A stretch of DNA of 64,000 bases from Roseovarius pacificus (GTDB lineage Bacteria > Pseudomonadota > Alphaproteobacteria > Rhodobacterales > Rhodobacteraceae). This document shows positions 35,234 to 44,294 of the stretch, piece after piece. The DNA lies in the NCBI RefSeq assembly GCF_900142665.1, contig NZ_FRBR01000015.1, positions 1 through 64,000 of the forward strand, read 5' to 3'. Both the position numbers and the translations under genes were made by a program. The notes under the pieces are model-generated. The model was not told where the DNA came from. It made no database searches and worked only from the letters and a program-made list of their open reading frames with translations. Each line of letters opens with the position of its first letter. Within the stretch, counting starts at the first letter, position 1.

Positions 35234-36727
35234 TTAACGGGTGCGCGCCCATTGGCGCGGGCCGCTGTCATGGATGGAGGCGCCCTTGGTGTCCACGGCC
35301 ACGGTGACCGGCATATCCCTGACCTCGATCTCGTAGATCGCCTCCATCCCCAGATCCTGATAGGCGACGGGGCGGGCGCTCTGGATGGCCTTGGACACGA
35401 GATAGGCGGCACCGCCCACGGCGATCAGGTAGACAGCGCCGTGATCCCTGATGGCCTCGATCGCCTGGGGGCCGCGTTCGGCCTTGCCGATCATGAGTTT
35501 CAGCCCCGAGGCGGCCAGCAGCGGGCCGGTGAACTTGTCCATCCGTGTCGAGGTGGTGGGGCCTGCGGGGCCGATCACCTCGTCCCCCACGGCGTCCACC
35601 GGGCCGACGTAATAGATCGCGCGGCCCTTCAGATCGACGGGCAGGGGCTTGCCCTGATCCAGTTCGTCCAGCATCCGCCGGTGGGCGGCGTCGCGTCCGG
35701 TATAGAGCCGCCCGGACAGCAGGAGCGTATCGCCCGGCGACAGGGAGGCGAGCGTGCTATCATCGAGCGCGTCAAGGTCGATCCGCCGCCCATCGACGCT
35801 TGCATCGCCCAGATCGGGCCAAAGCGACAGGTCAGGTGGGGTGAGCTGCGCGGGGCCGCTGCCATCCAGCGTGAAATGCACATGCCGTGTGGCGGCGCAA
35901 TTGGGGATCAGCGCGACGGGAAGCGAGGCGGCATGGGTGGGAAAGCTGTTCACCTTGACGTCGAGAACCGTCACCAGCCCGCCAAGCCCCTGCGCGCCGA
36001 TGCCAAGGGCGTTGAGCCTTTCGTAGAGGTCCAGCCGCAATTCGTCTTCTGCGGATTGCGGGCCGCGCGCCTGCAATTCGGTCATGTCGATGGGATCGTT
36101 CAGGGATTCCTTGGCCATGGCCATCGCCTTGTCGACGCTGCCGCCGACGCCAAGCCCGATGATCCCCGGCGGGCACCAGCCGGCGCCGAGTTTCGACACG
36201 GTGTCCACCACCCAGTCCGCCACCGAATCCGACGGGTTCAGAACCGTGAACCTGGTCTTGTTTTCCGACCCGCCCCCTTTGGCCGACACGGTGACGGAAA
36301 CCTTGTCACCGGCCACCAGTTCGGTCTGGATCATGGCGGGCGTGTTGTCCTGCGTGTTGCGGCGTTTGCCCAGGGGGTCCGCGACGATCGAGGCGCGCAA
36401 CGGGTTGGCCTTGAAATTGTAGGCGCGGCGTGTGGCCTCGTCGATCAGCTCTTGCGGGGAGCGGCGCCAGTCGATGGGGGCCTGAACGCCGACTTTCAGA
36501 AACACGTTGGCGCTGCCGGTGTCCTGACAGATCGGGCGGTGGCCCGTGGCCGCCATGCGCGAGTTCAACAGGATCTGACGCATCGCGTTTCGGGCCGCGG
36601 TGCTTTGCTCGGTTTCATAGGCGCGGGCCATGGCCTGAATGAAATCCGGCGTGTGGTAGTACGAGACATACTGAAGCGCATCCGCGATGCTGTCGATCAG
36701 GTGGTCTTCGGTGATCTTGCCGGTCAT
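35234..36727 (-). CDS. Class I fumarate hydratase (possible mesaconase)
   Basis: 497 aa with both Fumerase domains in one chain: N-terminal [4Fe-4S] domain with Cys in PICQDTG, AGWCPPG and IPNCAATRHVHF, and C-terminal VGPVDAVGDEVIGPAGPTTSTRMDKF. Oxygen-labile hydration of fumarate to malate is the family reaction; some class I enzymes also hydrate mesaconate to citramalate. The start overlaps the CitE-like gene in ATGA, which ties it to a C5-dicarboxylate operon and makes mesaconase activity plausible. Confidence 0.88.
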   Translation of the reverse strand: MTGKITEDHLIDSIADALQYVSYYHTPDFIQAMARAYETEQSTAARNAMRQILLNSRMAATGHRPICQDTGSANVFLKVGVQAPIDWRRSPQELIDEATRRAYNFKANPLRASIVADPLGKRRNTQDNTPAMIQTELVAGDKVSVTVSAKGGGSENKTRFTVLNPSDSVADWVVDTVSKLGAGWCPPGIIGLGVGGSVDKAMAMAKESLNDPIDMTELQARGPQSAEDELRLDLYERLNALGIGAQGLGGLVTVLDVKVNSFPTHAASLPVALIPNCAATRHVHFTLDGSGPAQLTPPDLSLWPDLGDASVDGRRIDLDALDDSTLASLSPGDTLLLSGRLYTGRDAAHRRMLDELDQGKPLPVDLKGRAIYYVGPVDAVGDEVIGPAGPTTSTRMDKFTGPLLAASGLKLMIGKAERGPQAIEAIRDHGAVYLIAVGGAAYLVSKAIQSARPVAYQDLGMEAIYEIEVRDMPVTVAVDTKGASIHDSGPRQWARTR

Positions 36728-37533
36728 CGTGTCCCTCCGGCGCGGGCGAGGATCTGTTCGGCGCGCTTGACCACCGGCGCGTCGATCATCTGGCCGTCCA
36801 CCTTGATGGCGGCCGCGTTTTCGGCGGCGGCGGCGGTGACGCGCGTGGCCCAGTCGAGTTCGTCCGGCGAAGGGGCGAAGCCGCGCCGCGCCGGGGCGAT
36901 CTGAGCGGGGTGGATGATCAGCTTGCCGCCAAAGCCCATGGCGACACTGTGCCTGCAATCGGTTTCGATGGCGGTTTCGTCCTTGATTCCCGGTGTGACC
37001 CCGTCCCACGGGGCGGGGCGGTTTGCCAGACGCGAGGCGAGAACAAGCTCGGATCGCGCATGGAGCAGCGGCTCGCGTTCATGGGCGAGGCCAAGGTCGG
37101 CGGCATAGTCGATGGAGCCGAAGGCCAGCCGCAGGCAGGCCCCGGCCACGGCTTCGGCATTGCGAAGGCCGCGGGCGGTTTCGATCAGCCCGATCACCGG
37201 CAGGCCGGTTTGTCGGGACAGGGTGGCGCAGGCTGCGGCGTCTTCGGCCTTGGGCAGGATCAGCCCGTCGATGGGCAGGCCCTTCATCGCGGCGGCGTCT
37301 TCGGTGAAAAAGGGGCTGTCCGTGGCATTGATACGGACCAGCACCGGCACGTCGCCGGGGGTGTGTGCGGGCAGGTCGGCCAATGCGTTGCGCGCGGCGT
37401 GTTTGTCCTCCCCGGCGACGGCATCTTCGAGATCGAGGATGACGGCATCCGCACCGGCCCCCTGCGCCCTGGCAAAGCGATCCAGTCGTGTGGCGGGCAA
37501 AAACAGCGGCAGGGTGATCCGGGTCAGGGGCAT
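36724..37533 (-). CDS. HpcH/HpaI-type CoA-ester lyase (citramalyl-CoA lyase-like)
   Basis: 269 aa CitE-like TIM barrel. VILDLEDAVAGEDKHAAR and VLVRINA near the N terminus, the Mg-binding Glu in LIETARGL, then FGSIDYAADLG and GFGGKLIIHPAQI. The start at 37533 is chosen over 37653, which overlaps the thioesterase gene. Together with a CoA-transferase and a MaoC hydratase this fits (S)-citramalyl-CoA cleavage to acetyl-CoA and pyruvate; beta-methylmalyl-CoA lyase activity is the alternative. Confidence 0.85.
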   Translation of the reverse strand: MPLTRITLPLFLPATRLDRFARAQGAGADAVILDLEDAVAGEDKHAARNALADLPAHTPGDVPVLVRINATDSPFFTEDAAAMKGLPIDGLILPKAEDAAACATLSRQTGLPVIGLIETARGLRNAEAVAGACLRLAFGSIDYAADLGLAHEREPLLHARSELVLASRLANRPAPWDGVTPGIKDETAIETDCRHSVAMGFGGKLIIHPAQIAPARRGFAPSPDELDWATRVTAAAAENAAAIKVDGQMIDAPVVKRAEQILARAGGTR

Positions 37534-37555
37534 GGAGGGGTCCAATCGTGATGGG

Positions 37556-38008
37556 TCAGGGGGTATCGGCGGGCATGACCAGCGGCTCGAGCAGGGCGCG
37601 CATGTTGTCGGGGATGGCGACCGGGCGGCTGGTTTCGCGGTCGACATAGACATGAACGAACCGGCCCTGCGCGGCGGCGGTGTCGGATTCTTTCTGAAAA
37701 ACGCCCAGTTCGTAGGTCACGCTGCTGCGGCCCAAGCGGGCCACGCGCAGGCCCACGTCGATGGCTTCGGGAAAGGCGACGGGGCTGAAGTAGCTGCATT
37801 CGCTGTGGGCGACCAGTCCGGTTACCGTACTGCGCCGTATGTCCAGAACGCCGCCCTGGATCAGGTAATCGTTCACTGCCGTGTCGAAGAACGAGTAATA
37901 GGCCACGTTGTTGACGTGCAGATAGGCGTCGTTGTCCATCCAGCGTGTGCTGATCGGGCAGAAATGCACGAAGGCATCGCGATGTTCGGGGGCGGGGCGT
38001 TGGCTCAT
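37556..38008 (-). CDS. Acyl-CoA thioesterase (4HBT hot-dog family)
   Basis: 150 aa. The hot-dog helix region contains TRWMDNDAYLHVNNVAYYSFFDTAVN, where D25/N26 area and H31 correspond to the 4-hydroxybenzoyl-CoA thioesterase active site (D-x-D/N..H-N). Cytoplasmic. Sits between the hydratase and lyase genes and may release free acid from a dead-end CoA ester, by inference. Confidence 0.85.
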   Translation of the reverse strand: MSQRPAPEHRDAFVHFCPISTRWMDNDAYLHVNNVAYYSFFDTAVNDYLIQGGVLDIRRSTVTGLVAHSECSYFSPVAFPEAIDVGLRVARLGRSSVTYELGVFQKESDTAAAQGRFVHVYVDRETSRPVAIPDNMRALLEPLVMPADTP

Positions 38009-38121
38009 GCGGGGTCCGATCCGTGGTTAACGTGCCGCGCGGGGCGTCGGCATCATCGAACAGCAGCACAGAATCGCACCGCCTGTCCAGCCGGGCCGGA
38101 CAATGCGGCGCGATCCGCCGG

Positions 38122-38964
38122 TTACCATTCGGCGAAGGCTTCCATCGCCAGCGGGCCGCCCACCTTGGCCGTCCACAGGCGCAGGCCGGTGTCATGCGGT
38201 TCGGCGTTGACCGTGAAATCGGCGTCGTCGAAGATCGGTGACAGGCTGCGGAACCGGAAGCGCGCGGGCGTGGCGCCGTGCAGGTCGGCGGCCATCTGGC
38301 ACAACATCGTGGCCTGCATCGGACCATGCACCACGAGGCCGGGATACCCCTCGTCCTCAATGCAGAACGGCTTGTCGTAATGGATGCGGTGGCCGTTGAA
38401 GGTGAGCGCAGAGTAGCGGAACAGCAGCGTCGGATGCGGAGTCACGGTGCGGGAATGCTCTCCGGTCGTGGCGGGGGCGGGATCGGCCTTGGGCTTGCCC
38501 GGCGCGGCGGCGGGGATATCGCGGTAGACGATGTCCTGACGTTCGCTCAGCACATGGCGGCCATCGGAGGTGACCTCGTGCTGGACCGTGACGAAGCACA
38601 GCGCGCCCGAGCGGCCCTCTTTCAACTGGACATCGGTGATTTTCGAGTGGCGCGTGACCTCGTCGCCGATCCGGATATCGCCATGGAACGTGAAGGCCCC
38701 GCCGGCCCACATGCGGCGCGGCAGGGGCACCGGCGGCAGGAAGCCGCCAAGGGCCGGGTGACCGTCGCGGCCCAGTTCGGACATGGGCGCGATGGGTTGG
38801 GCCAGGCAGAGATGGATCAGGAGCGGAGCCTTGCCCCCCTGATCGGTGTCGGACCTGCGATCGAACGTGGCGTTGAACTGGCGCACCAGCGTGGGCGACA
38901 GGGTTTCGCTGTCGATTTGTTCGCGGCCGATCCAGGTTTGCAGATGGTCAATGTCGAGGGTCAT
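38122..38964 (-). CDS. MaoC/HTD2-type hydratase (mesaconyl-C4-CoA or itaconyl-CoA hydratase-like)
   Basis: 280 aa. N-terminal hot-dog half, then a C-terminal half with FRYSALTFNGHRIHYDKPF and EGYPGLVVHGPMQATML, the signature of the group that hydrates C5-dicarboxylyl-CoA esters to citramalyl-CoA. Catalytic Asp/His are expected in the NGHRIHYD stretch. It starts 3 bp after the CoA-transferase stop, consistent with sequential steps. Confidence 0.83.
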   Translation of the reverse strand: MTLDIDHLQTWIGREQIDSETLSPTLVRQFNATFDRRSDTDQGGKAPLLIHLCLAQPIAPMSELGRDGHPALGGFLPPVPLPRRMWAGGAFTFHGDIRIGDEVTRHSKITDVQLKEGRSGALCFVTVQHEVTSDGRHVLSERQDIVYRDIPAAAPGKPKADPAPATTGEHSRTVTPHPTLLFRYSALTFNGHRIHYDKPFCIEDEGYPGLVVHGPMQATMLCQMAADLHGATPARFRFRSLSPIFDDADFTVNAEPHDTGLRLWTAKVGGPLAMEAFAEW

Positions 38965-38967
38965 CGC

Positions 38968-40062
38968 CTAGTCCTTCAGCGGGTTCAGGGCCGGAATTGC
39001 GCCATAGGTCCGATCCTCGCCGACAAAGACCGCGCCGGGGGCCGGGTAGGACACCGGGCCGTTCGGGCTGTCCACGGTGATGCGGCGCAGGTGCGGATGG
39101 GTCGACAGCCCGGCCATGTCGTTGACCGAGGCCAGGGCGATCTTGCATTTTTCCAGCAGTTGGATGGCGGTTTCGGCATCGTAACGGGTAAAGGCCTCGG
39201 CGACGATGGCGTCGGTTTCATCGCGGTTTTTCACCCGCTCGACATTGGTGGCAAAGCGCGGATCGGTCCCGAGGTCTTCGTTTCCGACGAAATCCTTGCA
39301 CAGCATGCGCCATTCCCGGTCACTCTGGATCGAGATCAGGATATCGGCACCGGATTTGGGCGTGAACACACCGTAGGGCGCGATGGAGGGATGGGCCAAG
39401 CCGATGCGTTTGGGGCTGTTGCCGCCTTCGTGGTTCAGCAGCGGAACAGTCAGCCAGTCGGCCATGACATCGAACATCGACACCGAGATGCGCGCGCCCT
39501 GTCCGGTGATCCCGCGGCGGATCAGCGCCTCGAGAATCGCGGCATGGGCGGTTGCGCCCGTGGCGATATCGACCAGCGAGACACCCACCCGCGCCGGTTC
39601 GGACGGGCCGCCGGTGATCGAACACAGCCCGCTTTCGGCCTGAATCAGCAGGTCATACGCCTTGCGGTCGGACATCGGGCCGTCTTCGCCGTAGCCCGAG
39701 ATCGAGCAGGAGATCAGCCTGGGGTAATCGCGGTGCAGACGTTCGAGATCGAAACCGAGCCGCGCCAGCGCGCCGGGCTTGAGATTCTGCATCAGGACGT
39801 CGGCCTTGGCCAACAGCCCTTCGAGCGCCTGTTTTCCGGCGTCCGAGGTCAGATCCAGCGTCACGCTGTCCTTGCCGCGGTTGAGCCAGACGAAATAGCT
39901 CGACTGTCCCTGGGCCACGTCATCGTATCCACGGGCGAAATCGCCTTCGGGGCGTTCGATCTTGGTGACATGCGCCCCGGCATCGGCCAACCGTCCGGTG
40001 GCGAATGGTGCTGCCACGGCCTGTTCGATGGCGACGACTTCGAGACCTTCCAGTGCCTGCAT
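38968..40062 (-). CDS. Class III (CaiB/BaiF) CoA-transferase
   Basis: 364 aa. Family blocks: LEGLEVVAIEQAVAAPFATGRLADAGAHVTKIERPEGDFAR at the N terminus, VTLDLTS, ISCSISGYGEDGP, and VSLVDIATGATAH, which probably carries the catalytic Asp. Transfers CoA from a donor such as succinyl-CoA to a dicarboxylate. The ATG at 40062 shares one base with the upstream dehydrogenase stop (TGATG). Longer in-frame starts are inside that gene. Confidence 0.88.
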   Translation of the reverse strand: MQALEGLEVVAIEQAVAAPFATGRLADAGAHVTKIERPEGDFARGYDDVAQGQSSYFVWLNRGKDSVTLDLTSDAGKQALEGLLAKADVLMQNLKPGALARLGFDLERLHRDYPRLISCSISGYGEDGPMSDRKAYDLLIQAESGLCSITGGPSEPARVGVSLVDIATGATAHAAILEALIRRGITGQGARISVSMFDVMADWLTVPLLNHEGGNSPKRIGLAHPSIAPYGVFTPKSGADILISIQSDREWRMLCKDFVGNEDLGTDPRFATNVERVKNRDETDAIVAEAFTRYDAETAIQLLEKCKIALASVNDMAGLSTHPHLRRITVDSPNGPVSYPAPGAVFVGEDRTYGAIPALNPLKD

Positions 40063-41222
40063 CAGAACGACCTCGGCATACCGAGGAGATGCTCGGCCAC
40101 ATAGGACAGGATCAGGTTGGTCGAGATCGGGGCGACCTGATAGAGCCGTGTCTCGCGGAACTTGCGTTCGACATCGTATTCGCAGGCAAAGCCGAATCCG
40201 CCATGGAACTGGATGCAGGCATTGGCGGCGTCCCAGCTGGCCTTGGCGGCCAGGTATTTCGCCATGTTGGCCTCGGCGCCGCAGGGCTGACCGGCATCGT
40301 ACAGTGCGCAGGCCTTGTAGCGCATCAGGTTCGCGGCCTCGACTTCGATGAAGGCCTCGGCGATGGGGAACTGCACCCCCTGGTTCTGGCCGATGGGGCG
40401 GCCGAAAACCTGCCGTTCGCTGACGTATTGTGTGACCTTGTCGGTGAACCAGTAGCCGTCCCCGATACATTCCGCCGCGATCAGGGCGCGTTCGGCGTTC
40501 AGGCCGGTGAGGATGTATTTGAATCCCTTGCCCTCTTCGCCGATCAGGTTTTCCTCGGGGATTTCCAGATTGTCGAAGAACAACTCGTTGGTTTCGTGGT
40601 TGACCATGTTGAGGATGGGTTTGACCTCCATCCCGTTTTTCATGGCCTCCTTGATGTCGACGAGGAAAATCGACAGGCCTTCGGATTTCTTCTTGACCTC
40701 GGCCAGCGGGGTCGTGCGGGCCAGCAGGATCATCAGGTCGGAGTGCTGCACGCGGCTGATCCAGACCTTCTGCCCGTTGATCACGTAACGGTCGCCCTTC
40801 TTGACGGCGGTGGTCTTGATCTTGGTGGTGTCGGTGCCGGTGGTGGGTTCGGTCACGCCCATGGATTGTAGGCGCAACTCACCGCTGGCCAGTTTGGGCA
40901 GGATACGCTGGCGCTGTTCTTCGGAGCCGTGGCGCACCAGTGTGTTCATGTTGTACATCTGGCCGTGGCACGCGCCTGAGTTGCCGCCCGCGCGGTTGAT
41001 TTCTTCCATGATGACGCTGGCCTCGGTCAGGCCAAGGCCGGACCCGCCGTATTCCTCGGGAATCAGGGCCGCCATCCAGCCTTCGCGCGTGAGGGCATCG
41101 ACGAAGGCTTCGGGATAGCCGCGCTCTTCGTCGATTTTACGGTGATATTCTGCGGGAAACTGAGCACAAAGTGCCTGCACGCCGTCGCGGATATCTTGAT
41201 AATCGTCGTCTGGGAAATTCAT
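40062..41222 (-). CDS. Acyl-CoA dehydrogenase with isovaleryl-type catalytic Glu position
   Basis: 386-residue FAD flavoenzyme. MGVTEPTTGTDTTKIKT and QKVWISRVQH are FAD/substrate motifs, and FHGGFGFACEYDVERKFRE is family-typical. The usual C-terminal YEGT catalytic Glu is absent (P365 in YQVAP). Instead E244 in GLNAER matches the base position of isovaleryl-CoA dehydrogenase. First gene of the operon. With the downstream transferase and hydratase it could oxidise a branched acyl-CoA such as methylsuccinyl-CoA to mesaconyl-CoA, by inference. Confidence 0.87.
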   Translation of the reverse strand: MNFPDDDYQDIRDGVQALCAQFPAEYHRKIDEERGYPEAFVDALTREGWMAALIPEEYGGSGLGLTEASVIMEEINRAGGNSGACHGQMYNMNTLVRHGSEEQRQRILPKLASGELRLQSMGVTEPTTGTDTTKIKTTAVKKGDRYVINGQKVWISRVQHSDLMILLARTTPLAEVKKKSEGLSIFLVDIKEAMKNGMEVKPILNMVNHETNELFFDNLEIPEENLIGEEGKGFKYILTGLNAERALIAAECIGDGYWFTDKVTQYVSERQVFGRPIGQNQGVQFPIAEAFIEVEAANLMRYKACALYDAGQPCGAEANMAKYLAAKASWDAANACIQFHGGFGFACEYDVERKFRETRLYQVAPISTNLILSYVAEHLLGMPRSF

Positions 41223-41448
41223 GCTCTGCTCTTGTGTCGGGTGGGGGTCCATCAGGGATAGCGTGCCTGTCACCTATCGGGCAAATATATGTTTCCGATG
41301 TTTGGCATAGGATTATCATATCGCTTCAATCCGCCGCTTGAAACATGCGGTCGGGCCCCGATATGCGAAACGGTTTCTCATGCCGATTGGACCGCCCGCA
41401 AGGAGATGGGGCGAAACAAAGGCCCATAGGCCATTTCCCGCAGGGCAA

Positions 41449-41498
41449 ATGCCTGACATGCGGCGCGCAATTCCTGAGCGTTACCGCATGTCAGGCAT
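41449..41498. terminator. 15-bp perfect stem after the malonate operon
   Basis: ATGCCTGACATGCGG (41449-41463) and its exact complement (41484-41498) with a 20-nt loop, 17 bp past the matB stop. It separates the malonate operon from the promoter region of the next minus-strand operon. On the minus strand only a short T3 follows, so it may act as a stabiliser or Rho-assisted terminator. Confidence 0.65.
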
Positions 41499-41515
41499 GC
41501 CCTGTCCGGTCCTGG

Positions 41516-43033
41516 TCAGGCGGTTGCGAACATGTCCTTGTAGCGCTCGCGCAGGATGTTCTTCTGAACCTTGCCCATGGTGTTGCGCGGCAGTTCGTCG
41601 ATCACTTCGATGCTGCGGGGGTGTTTGAACCGTGCAAGCGATTGGCCGACATTCTCCATGATCGCCCTGGTGTCGGGGGCGGCCCCCGGTTGCGCCACCA
41701 GAACCGCCACCACGGTTTCCCCGAAATCGGGATGCGGCACGCCGATCACGGCGCTTTCCAGAACGCCGGGCTGTTCGTCCAGCACCAGTTCGATTTCCTT
41801 GGGGTAGATGTTGTAGCCGCCGGAAATGATCAGGTCCTTGTTGCGGCCCACGATGTGGACATAGCCGTCCTCGTCGATCTTGCCCAGATCGCCGGTGATG
41901 AAGAACCCGTCTTCGCGCAGTTCGGCGGCGGTTTTCTCGGGCATCTGCCAGTAGCCCTTGAACACGTTGGGGCCGCGTACCTCGATCTGGCCGATTTCAC
42001 CATTCGGCAGCGTATTGCCGCTGTCCGGGTCGGTGACCTTCAACTCGACGCCGGGCAGGGGGAAGCCCACGGTTCCGGCGCGGCGTTCGCCCTCGTAGGG
42101 GTTCGAGGTGTTCATGTTGGTTTCGGTCATGCCGTAGCGTTCCAGAATGCGATGGCCGGTGCGGTTTTCGAACTGCACATGGGTTTCCGCCAGCAGCGGG
42201 GCCGAGCCGGAAATGAACAGGCGCATGTGCTGCGCCAGGTCGCGGGTGAAACGCGCATCGTCCAGCAGGCGGGTATAGAAAGTGGGCACGCCCATCATCG
42301 AAGTGGCGCGCGGCAGCCATTCGATGACCCGATCCAGGTCGAATTTGGGCAGGAAGATCATGCTGCCCCCGGCCGCCAGCGTCACGTTCGTCGCCACGAA
42401 CAGCCCGTGCGTGTGAAAGATCGGCAGGGCGTGCAGCAGAACGTCATCGGATGTGAAGCGCCATTCCTTCACCAGCGTCTGTGCGTTCGACAGCAGGTTG
42501 TCCTGCGTCAGCATCGCGCCTTTCGAGCGCCCGGTCGTGCCCGAGGTGTAAAGGAAGGCGGCCAGATCGTCCGCCTTGCGGTCCACGGTGTCGAACGAGG
42601 CGGGGCAATCCCCGGCCTTGTCGGTCAGCGAGCCCGAGCCGTCGGCATTCAGAGTTTCGACCTGCGCGCCAAGGCGGCCGGCAATCGCGGACAGCCCGGA
42701 CTGGCGGCTGTCGTCGCACACGATCAGGGACGCGCCGCTGTTCTCGATGAAATAGGCCAGTTCGTCTTCGGTATAGGCGGTGTTGAGCGGCAGGAAGATC
42801 AGCCCGGCCTGCACGCAGGCGGCATACAGCGCCAGCGCCTCGGGCGATTTTTCGACCTGCACGGCAACGCGGTCTCCGGCGCTCAGGCCCAGCCCGGTCA
42901 CGGCGTTGGCGATTCGAGCGGCCTGTTGCAGAAAGGCGCTATGGCTCAGCGTGGTGCCGTCGGGCAGGAAGAGGAACGGCGTGTCCTTGCCGGCATGCGT
43001 TCCGAACAGATGGTCATAAAGGGGATTTGCCAT
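41516..43033 (-). CDS. matB: Malonyl-CoA synthetase MatB
   Basis: 505-residue adenylate-forming enzyme. P-loop YTSGTTGRSKGAM near residue 165, ERYGMTETNM (A5), GDLGKIDEDGYVHIVGR (A7/A8) and the catalytic Lys in MGKVQKN near the C terminus. Makes malonyl-CoA from malonate, ATP and CoA. Specificity is supported by adjacent malonyl-CoA decarboxylase, TRAP transporter and GntR regulator. 4 bp downstream of the decarboxylase gene. Confidence 0.92.
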   Translation of the reverse strand: MANPLYDHLFGTHAGKDTPFLFLPDGTTLSHSAFLQQAARIANAVTGLGLSAGDRVAVQVEKSPEALALYAACVQAGLIFLPLNTAYTEDELAYFIENSGASLIVCDDSRQSGLSAIAGRLGAQVETLNADGSGSLTDKAGDCPASFDTVDRKADDLAAFLYTSGTTGRSKGAMLTQDNLLSNAQTLVKEWRFTSDDVLLHALPIFHTHGLFVATNVTLAAGGSMIFLPKFDLDRVIEWLPRATSMMGVPTFYTRLLDDARFTRDLAQHMRLFISGSAPLLAETHVQFENRTGHRILERYGMTETNMNTSNPYEGERRAGTVGFPLPGVELKVTDPDSGNTLPNGEIGQIEVRGPNVFKGYWQMPEKTAAELREDGFFITGDLGKIDEDGYVHIVGRNKDLIISGGYNIYPKEIELVLDEQPGVLESAVIGVPHPDFGETVVAVLVAQPGAAPDTRAIMENVGQSLARFKHPRSIEVIDELPRNTMGKVQKNILRERYKDMFATA

Positions 43034-43037
43034 GGTT

Positions 43038-44294
43038 CTACCTTTCTTTTGCCTGCCCGGTATTGGCTGCGTTGGCGGCTGATTTCACCTCGGAACTGGC
43101 GACGACCTTGCGCGTCGTGACGAAAGCCTCGTGGTTCTGGGCGACTTTCCCGAGGTCATACAGATAATTCACCATTGCGCCACCCGATTGCGCGCGCCCC
43201 TTGTCCGAGGTGTCGGCATCCGCATGCACGGCATGCACCGTTGCGCCGTTGCCAAGATGAAACCGCGCCACCGGATCGTCGGGCAGGTCATCCTCGCGCT
43301 TGGCGTTGATCAGGTAATGCGCCGCCAGCGCGCGCATCTGTTTGGGGTCGTCGGAGGGCAGGTCAAGACCCTGCCCGGCGGCCCACGGGCCAAGCCCCGG
43401 AATGGGCGACAGGGTGACGAAGGTCTTGAGATTGCCCATCTCGGAGGCCAGGTCCGAGGCGACCTGCTTGATCAGGAAATTCCCGAACGAGATGCTGGCC
43501 AGCCCCGTCTGGCAGTTCGAAATCGAATAGAAAACGGCGGTGTCGGTGTCTTCCGGCTGGACGGTGTCGCGATCCTCGGCCAGCAACGCCTGGATCGAGC
43601 CGGGGGTGCCCTTGGTCAGCGCGACCTCGACGAAGATCAGCGGCTCGTCCGGCATGGCCGGGTGAAAGAAGGCGAAACACCGGCGGTCGCGCGGTTCCAG
43701 CCGTCGGCGCAGGTCGTTCCAGCTGTCGATGGCGTGGACGGCCTCGTAGGCGATGATCTTTTCCAGAATATGTGCCGGGCTTTCCCAGTTGATCGGGCGC
43801 AGCACCAGGAAACCGCGATTGAACCACGATGCGAAAAGGTGCCTGAAATCAAGGTCCAGCGCCTCGAGTTCCGGTTCGCCCCGGCCAAGCCGCAGCAGAT
43901 CGGCCCGCATCCGCACAAGCGCCCCTGTCGCGCCGGGCAGCCCGTTCAGCCGCCGGATCAGTTCCTGCCGCCGGGGTTCGGACGCGGCCATGAAGGCGCG
44001 GTAGCTGTTCTTGGAGGGGGTCTGTTCGTAGGCCTCCAATGCGCTGCGCACCGCTTCGGCGTCGATGTTCATGGCGTTGGCCAGGTGGCGGAAAAAGCCC
44101 AGTTTTTCATCGTCCGACATGGTTTCGAACCGGGACAGGATGCGCTCGGCCAGCGCCAGCCCGGAGGTTTCCCCGGACGAGCCGACCAGTTCGTTCGCCA
44201 TGTCGTCCATCGGTCTGGTCTCGGCGCCTTTCAGGCCAAAGGGCCGATAGCGCCGTTCAAAGACCGTGGACAGGACATCAGCCAGAAGGGTCAT
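43038..44294 (-). CDS. matA: Malonyl-CoA decarboxylase
   Basis: 418 aa of the MCD family: N-terminal helical region (SRFETMSDDEKLGFFRHLANAMNID), then the GNAT-like catalytic domain (CFAFFHPAMPDEPLIFVEVALTKG; SISNCQTGLASISFGNFLIKQV). Converts malonyl-CoA to acetyl-CoA and CO2. The start at 44294 overlaps the dctM stop in ATGA. The C terminus has a short Lys/Ala-rich tail. Confidence 0.93.
   Translation of the reverse strand: MTLLADVLSTVFERRYRPFGLKGAETRPMDDMANELVGSSGETSGLALAERILSRFETMSDDEKLGFFRHLANAMNIDAEAVRSALEAYEQTPSKNSYRAFMAASEPRRQELIRRLNGLPGATGALVRMRADLLRLGRGEPELEALDLDFRHLFASWFNRGFLVLRPINWESPAHILEKIIAYEAVHAIDSWNDLRRRLEPRDRRCFAFFHPAMPDEPLIFVEVALTKGTPGSIQALLAEDRDTVQPEDTDTAVFYSISNCQTGLASISFGNFLIKQVASDLASEMGNLKTFVTLSPIPGLGPWAAGQGLDLPSDDPKQMRALAAHYLINAKREDDLPDDPVARFHLGNGATVHAVHADADTSDKGRAQSGGAMVNYLYDLGKVAQNHEAFVTTRKVVASSEVKSAANAANTGQAKER

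Noticed and set aside
35252..36904. 550-codon open frame on the + strand
   Set aside because: Antisense shadow of the class I fumarase, with no recognisable protein features.
38278..40104. 608-codon open frame on the + strand
   Set aside because: Antisense to the MaoC hydratase and CoA-transferase genes, whose motifs and overlaps are unambiguous.
41345..43120. 591-codon open frame on the + strand
   Set aside because: Antisense to matB; the composition is typical of a shadow frame and it spans the intergenic hairpin.
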